This document shows positions 24,903-33,683 of a DNA stretch of 64,000 nt, piece after piece; the stretch's first letter is position 1; every line of letters begins with the position of its first letter. The position numbers and the translations under genes are program-made. A model generated the notes under the pieces. It was given only the letters and a program-made list of their open reading frames with translations. It searched no databases and had not been told where the DNA came from. This DNA is from DASSJT01 sp963715025 (GTDB lineage Bacteria; Actinomycetota; Actinomycetes; Actinomycetales; Dermatophilaceae), in contig CAVQQQ010000010.1 of assembly GCA_963715025.1 (NCBI GenBank), positions 124,001 to 188,000 on the forward strand, read 5' to 3'.

Positions 24903-26570
24903 TCAGCCCAGGTTGATGTCCCGCCACGCTGCAGGCACACGGTCGAGCGGCCACCAGGTGGGCTCGCCGCCATTCCCAGCCAGCCACAGCACCACCGCCG
25001 CTGCGAGGACCAGCGCCACTCCGATCACGATCTGCTGGGCCCGGACGCTGGGCGTCAGCCCGCGCACCACGCTCCGAGTGCCCCTCCGCAGGGATGCGCT
25101 CGCGGGCCCCCACCACGCGGTGAACAGGCCCACCACCCCGGCAACCGTGAGCGGAAGAACGCCTCCGGGCTGCGCCGGCCCGCCGTCCGCCATGCCCAGC
25201 ACCACGCCCGTGAGGAACGACGCTCCCACCATCACGGCCAACGGCACCAGAAGCCCCGCCGCAGCGGCCACTGAGGCCTGGACGAAGTGCCATGGCCCGG
25301 CCATCAGTGCCACGGGCACGTCCGAACGGCGCGACCCCCGCTCGTGCCGGCGCATGACCAATGACGTCACAGCGCGGTCCGCCGTGCGCGCGACGACCCC
25401 CCACACCGCGGCTGCGAGCACCCCGACCACCGGAGCAGCCATCACCAGGGCCACCTGCGCGACCATCAGCGCCGCCAGAGTGCCGGTGCGCTGGGGCCGA
25501 CCGATGCGGGTGTCACCCTCGCCGGCCCGGCCCGGCTCAGGATGCCCTTCCTCTTCGTCCCACTCGTCCTGGTCCCAGCCCTCGTCGTCGCCCGGCAAAG
25601 CCGGCCCACCGGCATACCCCTGGGGTGATGCGGGCACGGGGGGCAACACGTCGGTTGCCTTGCGGGACAAGGCACTTCCGGTATGCCGTCTGCCAGGGCT
25701 CCCGGCCGGCAGCACCTCAGTGACGTCCTCGCCGTTGGCATAGAGCTCGAGCCCGTCGAGGACCACCTCGGCGTCCGGCCGCTTCTCAGGGTCGGGTGAG
25801 AGCGCCGCGTGCAGCAGGGGCCGCAGCTCCGGGTCGACGCCCGACAGGTCGGCTTCGCCCCGGCTGACCCGCGCGAGCACGGCCTCCATCGGACCTTTCC
25901 CGAACGGCGGCACGCCCGACGCGGCGAAGGCAAGCGTGGCCGCCCAGCCCCACCAGTCGGTCGCCTCGGTGACTGGCTCGCCCCCGACCACCTCGGGGGC
26001 CAGGTAGCCGGGGGTGCCCATCACCAGCCCGGTCATGGTGATCCGCACCTCGTCGGCGACGTGGGCGATGCCGAAGTCGATGAGCACCGGGTCGCCGTCG
26101 ACCAGGAGCACGTTGCCGGGCTTGAGGTCCCGGTGGATGACGTCGGCGGCGTGGATGGCATCGAGCGCCTCGGCCAGCCCCTGGCCGATCCGGAGGAGGT
26201 TCTCGCCCTCGAGCGGGCCCTCCGCTCGGACGACGTGGTCGAGCGAGGGCCCCGGGATGTAGCGCGTCACGACGTAGGGCCGGTCACCGACCAGATCAGC
26301 GTCGAGGACCGGGGCGACCCGGGGATCGCGCACGCGTGAGAGGGTCTCCACTTCGCGGGCCAGCCGACGGCGGGCATCGGGGTCGTGCGCGACCTGTGGC
26401 CGGAGGACCTTGATGGCGACCGCGCGACCCTTGGCGTCGAGGGCCAGGTGCACGACGCCCATGCCGCCCTCGCCCAGCTGCTGCACGAGCCGGTAGGGAC
26501 CGAGCCGGGCATGCGAGTGCATCCGGCCGTTGGCCGGGCTGGAGCCGGCGCCCCTGACCTCGCTCGCCAT
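24903..26570 (-). CDS. Ser/Thr protein kinase with multi-pass membrane C-terminus
   Basis: 555 residues. Kinase domain (about 22-275): glycine loop GEGGMGVVHLA, Lys in VAIKVL, catalytic HRDLKPGN, DFG and PGYLAPE are all present, so it should be active. A 100-residue acidic, disordered linker (DEGWDQDEWDEEEGHPEP) follows. The last 170 residues hold about five or six hydrophobic helices instead of the single helix plus sensor of PknB-type kinases. I use ATG 26570; ATG 26522 is an alternative. It is alone between the tRNA and the CBS gene. The membrane part has no family I recognise; it may respond to membrane state. Confidence 0.85.
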   Translation of the reverse strand: MASEVRGAGSSPANGRMHSHARLGPYRLVQQLGEGGMGVVHLALDAKGRAVAIKVLRPQVAHDPDARRRLAREVETLSRVRDPRVAPVLDADLVGDRPYVVTRYIPGPSLDHVVRAEGPLEGENLLRIGQGLAEALDAIHAADVIHRDLKPGNVLLVDGDPVLIDFGIAHVADEVRITMTGLVMGTPGYLAPEVVGGEPVTEATDWWGWAATLAFAASGVPPFGKGPMEAVLARVSRGEADLSGVDPELRPLLHAALSPDPEKRPDAEVVLDGLELYANGEDVTEVLPAGSPGRRHTGSALSRKATDVLPPVPASPQGYAGGPALPGDDEGWDQDEWDEEEGHPEPGRAGEGDTRIGRPQRTGTLAALMVAQVALVMAAPVVGVLAAAVWGVVARTADRAVTSLVMRRHERGSRRSDVPVALMAGPWHFVQASVAAAAGLLVPLAVMVGASFLTGVVLGMADGGPAQPGGVLPLTVAGVVGLFTAWWGPASASLRRGTRSVVRGLTPSVRAQQIVIGVALVLAAAVVLWLAGNGGEPTWWPLDRVPAAWRDINLG

Positions 26571-26636
26571 GCACCTACGGTATGCCGGGGGCACGCCCGG
26601 CGCGGGCGGATGGAGCGGCGCGCCACCGGATCGTGA

Positions 26637-27065
26637 CTACTGCCGGATGTAGCCCACCAGCTGGTCACGCTCGGCCTGGAGGTCCTCGATGCGGTTCTTC
26701 ACGACGTCGCCGATGCTGACGATGGCGTGGAGCTTGCCGTCGACCAGGACTGGCACGTGCCGGATGCGGTGGTCGGTCATGGTGCGCTCCAGCTCGCTGA
26801 GCTGGGTGTTGGGCTCGCAGGTGCGCACGTCGCTGGTCATGATCGCCGACACGGGGCCATCGAGGATGGCCGCGCCGTCGGAATGGAGGTGGCGGACGAC
26901 GTCTCGCTCGCTCACGATGCCGGCCACGGTCTCACCGTCATTGCTGACCACGAGGGCCCCGATGCGGTGCTCCGCCAGCATGGCAAGCATCGTCGTCACG
27001 GGGTCTTCCGGGCGGATGGTTACCACGGTGCCGCCCTTGTGGCGGACCACGTCTGAGATCCTCAT
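26637..27065 (-). CDS. CBS-pair domain protein
   Basis: 142 residues made of two CBS modules (about 8-60 and 72-128): VTIRPEDPVTTMLAMLAEHR, GALVVSNDGETVAGIVSERD, then VRTCEPNTQLSELERTMTDH and HVPVLVDGKLHAIVSIGDVV. Such stand-alone pairs bind adenosine nucleotides and sense energy state, but partners are usually unknown. ATG 27065 gives MRISDVVRHKG, the normal start of this group; a longer upstream frame is not family-like. Divergent from otsA. Confidence 0.88.
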   Translation of the reverse strand: MRISDVVRHKGGTVVTIRPEDPVTTMLAMLAEHRIGALVVSNDGETVAGIVSERDVVRHLHSDGAAILDGPVSAIMTSDVRTCEPNTQLSELERTMTDHRIRHVPVLVDGKLHAIVSIGDVVKNRIEDLQAERDQLVGYIRQ

Positions 27066-27301
27066 GATCAGACGGTAGACCGCTGCCAGCCGCCGCGCCA
27101 GCGGTGCGCGCAAGCGGTCCGCAAGCCCGTGAGCAGGCCCGACGGTGCATGCCACCGCGTCATCCACGGCTGTCTCCACCCCTTGTCGGCGGCCTCCGTG
27201 GCCACCCCCGGCGAGCTGGCGCGTTCCCGGTCCGGCGGCTGGGCCGCGATGCGTCGGCATAGGCTGGGTACGGCTCCACAGACGAAGCACACCCGGGAGG
27301 C

Positions 27302-28735
27302 ATGGCCGTCGTGACCGGCAGTAACCACACGTTCGACCTCGTCATCGCCGCCAACCGACTGCCCGTCGACCGCGTGGTGGCTGAGGACGGCACGAGCGAG
27401 TGGCGTCGCAGCCCGGGCGGGCTGGTGACGGCGATGGAGTCCGTCATGCGCGGGCGGGAGGGCGCGTGGATCGGCTGGGCCGGAGAGGCGGGCGAGCCCC
27501 CCGAAACTTTCCAGCTGGAGGGCATGGTCCTCTTCCCGGTGGGCCTCAATGCCCAGGAGGTGGCCGAGTACTACGAGGGCTTCAGCAACGACACCCTGTG
27601 GCCCATCTACCACGACGTCATCGTGCCCGCCTCGTTCCACCGCCAGTGGTGGGTCGCCTACGAGCGGGTGAACCGCCGCTTCGCCGAGGCGGTCGCCGAG
27701 GTAGCGGCCCCGGGCGCCACCGTGTGGATCCACGACTACCAGCTTCAGCTGGTGCCGCGACTCGTGCGCGAACTGCGCCCCGACGTGCGGATCGGCTGGT
27801 TCAACCACATCCCCTTCCCGCCGGTCGAGCTCTTCGCCCAGCTTCCGTGGCGGCGTGCCCTGGTGGAGGGCCTTCTCGGGGCCGACTACCTCGGTTTCCA
27901 GCGCGTCGCGGACGCCCACAACTTCCTGCGCGCCTGCCGACAGCTGCTCGCGCTTCCCACCAAGGGGGACACCGTCACCACCATGGGGAGCGGTCGACGC
28001 CTCGTGCGCGCCAGCGCGATCCCCATCTCGATCGACTTCCAGGGCCTCGCGAAACTGGCCACCTCGCCGGCCGTGATGCAGCGCTCGTGGGAGATCCGCC
28101 AGTCGCTCGGCAATCCCCGCACCCTCCTGCTGGGAGTGGACCGGCTTGACTACACCAAGGGCATCCGACACCGGCTGAAGGCCTACGAGGAACTGCTGCG
28201 CGACGGGGTGCTGTCGCCACCCGACGTCACGCTGGTTCAGATCGCGACTCCGAGCCGCGAGCGGGTCGAGTCCTATCGGCAGCTGCGAACCGAGGTGGAG
28301 ACGACCGTTGGACGGATCAACGGCGAGTACGCACCGATCGGAGCCCCCGCGGTGCACTACCTCCACCACGCCTACCCCCGTGAGGAGATGGCGGCACTGT
28401 TCCTCGCCGCCGACGTCATGCTCGTGACTCCGCTCCGCGACGGGATGAACCTCGTTGCCAAGGAGTACGTCACCTGCCGCCACGACGGCGGTGGGGCCCT
28501 GGTGCTCTCGGAGTTCACCGGCGCGTTCCACGAGCTCCACCAGGCGTACGTCTGCAACCCGCACGATATCGAGGGCCTCAAACAGACCATCCTGCGAGCG
28601 ATGAACAGCCCCGACCGCGAGAAGCGCCGGCTCATGAAGACCCTGCGCCGGAGGGTGGCCGACCACGACGTCCAGCGGTGGGCCCATCGCTTCCTGTCCG
28701 CCCTCGAGCACGCACCTGAAAGACCGCCCCCATGA
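27302..28735 (+). CDS. otsA: Trehalose-6-phosphate synthase
   Basis: 477-residue GT20 glycosyltransferase joining UDP- or ADP/GDP-glucose to glucose 6-phosphate. Signature segments are present: IAANRLPVDR at the N-terminus, VWIHDYQLQLVPRLVRELRP with IGWFNHIPFP, GVDRLDYTKGI and TPLRDGMNLVAKEYV near the donor site. ATG 27302 follows GGGAGG very closely; GTG 27311 is a possible start with better spacing. Its TGA overlaps the otsB ATG (ATGA), so the two are coupled. Trehalose here is an osmo- and stress protectant or glycolipid precursor. A LacI regulator and sugar ATPase lie just downstream. Confidence 0.93.
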   Translation: MAVVTGSNHTFDLVIAANRLPVDRVVAEDGTSEWRRSPGGLVTAMESVMRGREGAWIGWAGEAGEPPETFQLEGMVLFPVGLNAQEVAEYYEGFSNDTLWPIYHDVIVPASFHRQWWVAYERVNRRFAEAVAEVAAPGATVWIHDYQLQLVPRLVRELRPDVRIGWFNHIPFPPVELFAQLPWRRALVEGLLGADYLGFQRVADAHNFLRACRQLLALPTKGDTVTTMGSGRRLVRASAIPISIDFQGLAKLATSPAVMQRSWEIRQSLGNPRTLLLGVDRLDYTKGIRHRLKAYEELLRDGVLSPPDVTLVQIATPSRERVESYRQLRTEVETTVGRINGEYAPIGAPAVHYLHHAYPREEMAALFLAADVMLVTPLRDGMNLVAKEYVTCRHDGGGALVLSEFTGAFHELHQAYVCNPHDIEGLKQTILRAMNSPDREKRRLMKTLRRRVADHDVQRWAHRFLSALEHAPERPPP

Positions 28736-29529
28736 GCTCCCCCGTCGGTTCCGAACCGAGTCCTTCCCACTCGCTCGGCCCCGAGCTCTCCGGGGCCGTC
28801 CACGCCTTCTGCGCCATCGACACCGTCCTCGTGGCCACCGACTTCGACGGCGTGCTCGCCCCGATCGTGCAGGACCCGATGCGCGCCCGCCCGATCCAGG
28901 GCGCGGTCGAGGCCCTGGCTCGAGTGGCCCGGCGGTCGCGCACCCACGCTGCCGTCGTCTCGGGTCGCGACCTGGACACCCTCACGCTGCTGACCGGCAT
29001 CGACCCTCACGACCCGATCACCCAGATCGGCGCCCATGGCGCCCAGACCACGCGGGACGAAGAGGGTGAGCTGCTCGACGATGACCAAACCGAGCTCCTG
29101 GCCGAGCTCACGGCCGCTCTGGAGGACATGCTCGAGGACCACCCCGGCATGCGGCTGGAACACAAGCCGACTGGTGCCGTCCTCCACACGCGCGGCGAGC
29201 CGGCCGACGCGGCGGCAGCGGCGGTGAGTGCTGCTCGCGAGCTAGCCGACCGGCATACCGGCGTGCATGTCCTGCGCGGCAAGGGAGTGCTGGAGATGGC
29301 CGTGGTGCGTGCCGACAAGGGAACGGCACTGCGCGCCCTCGCCCGGGAGGTTCACGCCGACGCGATCGCCTTCTTCGGGGACGACGCCACCGACGAGAAC
29401 GCGTTCGCCGTGATGAGCGAACGCGACCTCAGCGTGAAGGTAGGCCCGGGCGAAACCCTGGCCCGCTACCGTGTCGACGACCCCGGCGACGTGGTGAGGG
29501 TGCTCGAGGCGATCGCCGGCCAGCGCTGA
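28732..29529 (+). CDS. otsB: Trehalose-6-phosphate phosphatase
   Basis: 265-residue HAD-superfamily phosphatase, second step of the OtsAB route. Motif I is ATDFDGVLAPI with both catalytic Asp, motif II lies in AAVVSGRDL, motif III is KGTALRALA with the Lys, and motif IV is FFGDDATDENAF. The C2-type cap lies between residues about 110 and 190. It begins at ATG 28732 within the otsA stop. A leading stretch of about 25 residues before the HAD core is normal for actinobacteria. Confidence 0.92.
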   Translation: MSSPVGSEPSPSHSLGPELSGAVHAFCAIDTVLVATDFDGVLAPIVQDPMRARPIQGAVEALARVARRSRTHAAVVSGRDLDTLTLLTGIDPHDPITQIGAHGAQTTRDEEGELLDDDQTELLAELTAALEDMLEDHPGMRLEHKPTGAVLHTRGEPADAAAAAVSAARELADRHTGVHVLRGKGVLEMAVVRADKGTALRALAREVHADAIAFFGDDATDENAFAVMSERDLSVKVGPGETLARYRVDDPGDVVRVLEAIAGQR

Positions 29530-29547
29530 GCCAGGGGACCGCGCAGG

Positions 29548-30567
29548 TCAGTCGTCCCGGCCCGGCGCCGCCGCCGTCGAGCCCCGCACCACCAGCTCCG
29601 GCCGGAAGATGAACTCGGCGCGTGGTGCGGGCTCCCCACCGATCTCGTCGAGCAGCGCCCGGACTGCGGCCGCGGACATCTCCTCGACTGACTGGCGCAC
29701 CGTGGTGAGCGGCGGGTCGGTGAACGCCATGAGCGGCGAGTCGTCGTAGCCCACGACCGAGATGTCCTCGGGCACCCGGCGGCCCAGGCTGCGCGCCTGC
29801 CGGATCGCGCCGAGCGCCATCAGGTCAGATCCGCACACGATCGCCGTGGCGCCACGCTCGATGAGCCGACCCGCCGCCGAAGCCCCACCCTCCACCGAGA
29901 ACAGCGTGCTCTCGATGAGGCTGTCGACGTCGGTGCGCCCGAGCAGCGAGCGCATCGAATCGCGGTAGCCGGCGATCTTGCGGATGACCGGCACGTAGCG
30001 CTGCGGGCCGACGGCGAGCCCGATCTCCGTGTGGCCCATGTGGACGAGGTGGCTCAGCGACAGCTCCATGGACGCCACGTCGTCGTTGGAGATGAAGGGC
30101 GCGTCCACGCCTTCGACATAGCCGTTGATCAGGACGATCGGCAGGCCCCGCGCGCGAAGGCGGCGGTAGCGCTCGGGATCGGTCGTGGTGTCGGCGTGCA
30201 GGCCGGAGGCGTAGATGATGCCGGCGACCCCGCGGTCGAGGAGCATCTGCACGTATTCATCCTCGTGCACCCCGCCGGGCACGTGGGTGCACAGCACAGG
30301 CGTGAAGCCGCGGCGCGCCAGGTGGGTCTCGATGGCCTGCGCCAGCGCCGGAAAGATCGGGTTGACCAGCTCGGGAAGGATCAGGCCAACCAGCGATGCG
30401 GTCTTCGCGCGCAGTCGGCTCGGCCGGTCGTAGCCGAGCACATCCAGGGCGGTCAGGACTGCCTGCCGCGTCGCGTCCGCGACCCCGGGCTTGTCGTTGA
30501 GCACGCGGCTGACCGTCGCCTCGCTGACGTCGGCGTGGGCGGCGATGTCCGCCAGTCGTGTCCGCAT
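29548..30567 (-). CDS. LacI-family transcriptional regulator
   Basis: 339 residues. The N-terminal HTH is RLADIAAHADVSEATVSRVL followed by the hinge helix region PSRLRAKTASLVGLILP, then a periplasmic-binding-type sugar domain (HLVHMGHTEIGLAVGP, DISVVGYDDSPLMAFTDPPLTTV). I use ATG 30567; the open frame upstream is not family-like. It is divergent from an MsiK-type ATPase gene across a 355-bp region with TTGCAG/GCAAGA repeats, so it probably controls that gene and itself in response to an alpha-glucoside. Its stop is 18 bp from the otsB stop, so otsAB is not in its transcript. Confidence 0.88.
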   Translation of the reverse strand: MRTRLADIAAHADVSEATVSRVLNDKPGVADATRQAVLTALDVLGYDRPSRLRAKTASLVGLILPELVNPIFPALAQAIETHLARRGFTPVLCTHVPGGVHEDEYVQMLLDRGVAGIIYASGLHADTTTDPERYRRLRARGLPIVLINGYVEGVDAPFISNDDVASMELSLSHLVHMGHTEIGLAVGPQRYVPVIRKIAGYRDSMRSLLGRTDVDSLIESTLFSVEGGASAAGRLIERGATAIVCGSDLMALGAIRQARSLGRRVPEDISVVGYDDSPLMAFTDPPLTTVRQSVEEMSAAAVRALLDEIGGEPAPRAEFIFRPELVVRGSTAAAPGRDD

Positions 30568-30703
30568 TGCCCTCCAGCCCAAGTCCAGATACGCACCCTC
30601 GGCCCCTCCGCGCTGGGGATGACCTGGCCATCCTGCAGCAACAGGCGAGGCCCGGTATGCCGTTTCGGCGGCGCCGACGCCCCCGCAAGACGCGGAGAAC
30701 AAT

Positions 30704-30764
30704 AGCAAGACCTTTCAACAATTCCAGCGTTCTTGCAGCCAGGTTGCAGGAGATTGCGGCAAGA
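30704..30764. promoter_or_regulatory. Candidate LacI/MalR-type operator cluster
   Basis: The 355-bp gap 30568-30922 contains AGCAAGACCT (30704), TCTTGCAGCC (30731), GGTTGCAGG (30743) and TTGCGGCAAGA (30754). TCTTGC and GCAAGA at 30731 and 30759 form an inverted pair, and TTGCGGCAA is a near-palindrome with central CG-like symmetry typical of LacI sites. Position between the LacI and MsiK genes supports the role; the rest of the gap shows nothing else. Confidence 0.45.
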
Positions 30765-30922
30765 CTCTCCAAGGGGCATGCGTCCTCGGCATGACTCCGC
30801 GGTAGCCGTGTCGGCGCTCCTGGGGCAGACTGGGCCTCACCGTGACACCGACGTCAGGGTGCTCCACCCTTTACAACGGATCGTCCGGCACGTTCCTGCC
30901 GGTGAAGGAAGGCAATGAAGCC

Positions 30923-32035
30923 ATGGCAACTGTGAAGTACGAAGAGGCCACCCGCATCTATCCGGGCAACGACAGGCCGAGCGTCGACCTGCTCAACATC
31001 GACATCGAGGACGGCGAGTTCCTCGTCCTGGTCGGCCCCTCCGGGTGTGGCAAGTCCACCGCCCTGCGCATGCTGGCCGGCCTCGAAGAGGTCAACCACG
31101 GCAAGATCTGGATCGGTGACCGCGACGTCACCGACATGTCGCCCAAGGAGCGCGACGTTGCGATGGTTTTCCAGAACTACGCGCTCTACCCGCACATGAC
31201 CGTCGCCGACAACATGGGCTTCGCCCTCAAGATCGCCCACGTGGAAAAGGCCGAGATCGAGAAGCGGGTCGCAGAGGCGGCCAAGATCCTCGACCTCGAG
31301 CCCTACCTCGAGCGCAAGCCGAAGGCCCTCTCCGGTGGCCAGCGGCAGCGCGTGGCCATGGGCCGGGCCATCGTCCGCAGCCCGCAGGTCTTCCTCATGG
31401 ACGAGCCGCTGTCCAACCTCGACGCCAAGCTCCGGGTCCAGACCCGCACCCAGATCGCCTCACTCCAGCGCCGCCTCGGTGTCACCACGGTCTACGTCAC
31501 GCACGACCAGATCGAGGCCATGACGATGGGCGACCGCGTCGCGGTGCTCAAGGACGGGATCCTCCAGCAGTGCGACACCCCGCGCCACATGTACGACCAC
31601 CCGAACAACGTCTTCGTGGCCGGCTTCATCGGCTCCCCCGCCATGAACCTGCTCGACGTGGACAGGGTCGACGGCGGGGTTGAGGTCGGTGGCTCCACCG
31701 TCCCCGTCGAGCGTGAGGTGCTCGCCTCCAGCTCCGGCAAGCAGGTCACCCTGGGCGTCCGTCCCGAAGACCTGGAGATGGTTGCCGAGGGCCACGGCAT
31801 CCCGGTGGTCGTCGACGTCGTCGAGGAGCTGGGCGCCGACGCCTACATCTACGGCCAGGCCCGGTCGACGCACCAGCACCTCGAAGCTGACGAGGACGCC
31901 GCGGACATCAGGCCGTTCATCGCGCGCGTCGACGGCCGTCACCCCCCGGGCAAGGGCGATACGGTCTACCTCACCCCGAAGACGGGACACGTCCATGTGT
32001 TCGACGCAGCCACCGGGCAGCGGCTAGGCGACTGA
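30923..32035 (+). CDS. msiK: Multiple-sugar ABC transporter ATPase (MsiK/UgpC/MalK type)
   Basis: 370 residues. Walker A GPSGCGKST, Q-loop VFQNYALYPHM, signature LSGGQRQR, Walker B VFLMDEPLSNLDA and H-loop YVTHDQ are complete, followed by the two-part TOBE/MalK regulatory domain ending KTGHVHVFDAATG. In actinobacteria one MsiK serves many carbohydrate importers whose permeases are encoded elsewhere, which fits the lack of permease genes here. ATG 30923 lies 10 bases after AAGGAAGG. Probably repressed by the divergent LacI protein. Confidence 0.92.
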   Translation: MATVKYEEATRIYPGNDRPSVDLLNIDIEDGEFLVLVGPSGCGKSTALRMLAGLEEVNHGKIWIGDRDVTDMSPKERDVAMVFQNYALYPHMTVADNMGFALKIAHVEKAEIEKRVAEAAKILDLEPYLERKPKALSGGQRQRVAMGRAIVRSPQVFLMDEPLSNLDAKLRVQTRTQIASLQRRLGVTTVYVTHDQIEAMTMGDRVAVLKDGILQQCDTPRHMYDHPNNVFVAGFIGSPAMNLLDVDRVDGGVEVGGSTVPVEREVLASSSGKQVTLGVRPEDLEMVAEGHGIPVVVDVVEELGADAYIYGQARSTHQHLEADEDAADIRPFIARVDGRHPPGKGDTVYLTPKTGHVHVFDAATGQRLGD

Positions 32036-32089
32036 GCTAGAGCTGCGCGAGCCGGGCGTATGGCCGGCTCGCATCAGGCCGTATGCCGT

Positions 32090-32121
32090 GGAGGCGGCAC
32101 CCGTGCGCGGGTGTCGCCTCC
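32090..32121 (+). terminator. Hairpin terminator after msiK
   Basis: GGAGGCGGCACCCG (32090-32103) and CGGGTGTCGCCTCC (32108-32121) form a 14-bp stem with one wobble and loop TGCG. No T-run follows, as is usual for actinobacterial terminators. It lies 55 bp after the msiK stop. Confidence 0.75.
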
Positions 32122-32241
32122 TCGCGTGAAGGAGGCCATGGCCAGCGGGAGCCGCTCCGCCGGGCGGGGGCCCTGCGTCGCGCCCCCTTCGCATCTCAGG
32201 CTCCAGCACCATCGCTCATCGGCATCTGCCAGCATGGTCGC

Positions 32242-33489
32242 GTGGCCCTAGAGATCACCGCGGCGCGGCCGGACCCGGCGCTGCTGGACCTGCCGTGGCG
32301 GATGCCCTTGGAGGAATGGCCCGAGGAGATCCTGGCCGCCCTGCCCCGTGGCATCTCCCGCCACGTCGTGCGTTTCGTCCGGCTGTCGGGCCGGGTTCTC
32401 GCCGTCAAGGAGATCAAGGCGGACCTGGCCACCCGCGAGTACCTCCTGCTCCGCAGCCTGCGGCGGCTCGACGAGCCGTGCGTCGAGCCGTTCGGGGTCA
32501 TCAGCGGGCGCGAGGACGTCGACGGCAATCCGCTCGATGCCTGCCTGATCACTCGCCATCTCCAGTTCTCCCTTCCCTACCGCGCCCTGTTCAGCCAGTC
32601 GCTGCGGCACGGCACCGCGACCCGCCTGGTCGACGCCTTGGCGGTTCTGCTCGTGCGGCTTCACCTAGCAGGCTTCTGGTGGGGCGATGTGTCGCTCTCC
32701 AACACCCTGTTTCGCCGCGATGCCGGGGCGTTCGCCGCCTACCTGGTCGACGCCGAGACCGCCGAGCTGCACAACCGGCTCACCGACGGCCAGCGCGAGC
32801 ACGACCTCGACATCGCACGGGTCAACATCGCCGGCGAGCTGATGGATCTCGAGGCCGGTGGCCTGCTCCAGGACGTGCGCGACCCGATCGAGACATCCAC
32901 CCGCATCGTCACGCGGTACGCCGAGCTCTGGCAGGAGCTGACCGGCCCAGAGCGGTTCATGACCGGCGACCGCTGGCGGCTCGAGGAGCGGATCCGCCGG
33001 CTCAACAGCCTGGGGTTCGACGTCGACGAGCTCGCGATGTCGACCGACATCGACGGAACGCACATCCAGATCCAGCCGAAAGTCGTTGATGCTGGACATC
33101 ATTCGCGTCGCCTGCTGCGCCTGACCGGTCTCGACGTCGAGGAGAACCAAGCCCGGCGGCTGCTCAACGACCTCGACTCCTACCGTGCTGCGACCGACCG
33201 CCAGAACGACGACGAGGAGATCGTGGCCCACGAATGGCTTGCCAAGGTCTACGAGCCGATCACCCACATGGTCCCGGCCGAGCTCGCCGCCAAACTCGAG
33301 CCCGCAGAGCTCTTCCACGAGATCCTCGAGCACCGCTGGTACATGGCCGAGCGTGACTCGCGCGACGTGCCCATCGCCGAGGCGGTTGCGGACTACGTGA
33401 AGCACGTCCTGCCCGCGAAGCCCGACGAGCGGGCGGTCCTGGGAGTCGACACCGCCGAGATGCCGGTCATCGCGATCGACCGCGACTGA
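32242..33489 (+). CDS. DUF4032 family protein with lipopolysaccharide-kinase-like core
   Basis: 415 residues. The first 230 residues resemble a small-molecule kinase fold: VLAVKEI with a possible ATP-binding Lys, VLLVRLHLAGFWWGDVSLSN with the catalytic-loop Asp and Asn, and AYLVDAETAE as the metal-binding equivalent of DFG. The C-terminal half (LAMSTDIDGTHIQIQPKVVD, HEWLAKVYEPITHMVPAELA, LFHEILEHRWYMAE) is the DUF4032 part found across actinobacteria. Substrate and role are unknown. The start is GTG 32242 (VALEITAARPD), since no later start keeps the N-terminus. Confidence 0.82.
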   Translation: MALEITAARPDPALLDLPWRMPLEEWPEEILAALPRGISRHVVRFVRLSGRVLAVKEIKADLATREYLLLRSLRRLDEPCVEPFGVISGREDVDGNPLDACLITRHLQFSLPYRALFSQSLRHGTATRLVDALAVLLVRLHLAGFWWGDVSLSNTLFRRDAGAFAAYLVDAETAELHNRLTDGQREHDLDIARVNIAGELMDLEAGGLLQDVRDPIETSTRIVTRYAELWQELTGPERFMTGDRWRLEERIRRLNSLGFDVDELAMSTDIDGTHIQIQPKVVDAGHHSRRLLRLTGLDVEENQARRLLNDLDSYRAATDRQNDDEEIVAHEWLAKVYEPITHMVPAELAAKLEPAELFHEILEHRWYMAERDSRDVPIAEAVADYVKHVLPAKPDERAVLGVDTAEMPVIAIDRD

Positions 33490-33683
33490 ACGGCGGTTGA
33501 GCGGCGGTTGAGCGGCGGCCACCGCCGGGGGAACGCGAGCCCCGGCCTCGCGGCCGGATCCGCCATGGCACCGAACCGTGACGTGGCGCTCCTTCTCCGC
33601 GGCACGCTGCGGCCCTACGCTGGCGCCCATTGCGGCGCCAAGCGCCCAGGCGCGGCGCGGCCGAAGAGGACGAGAGGGGAACC

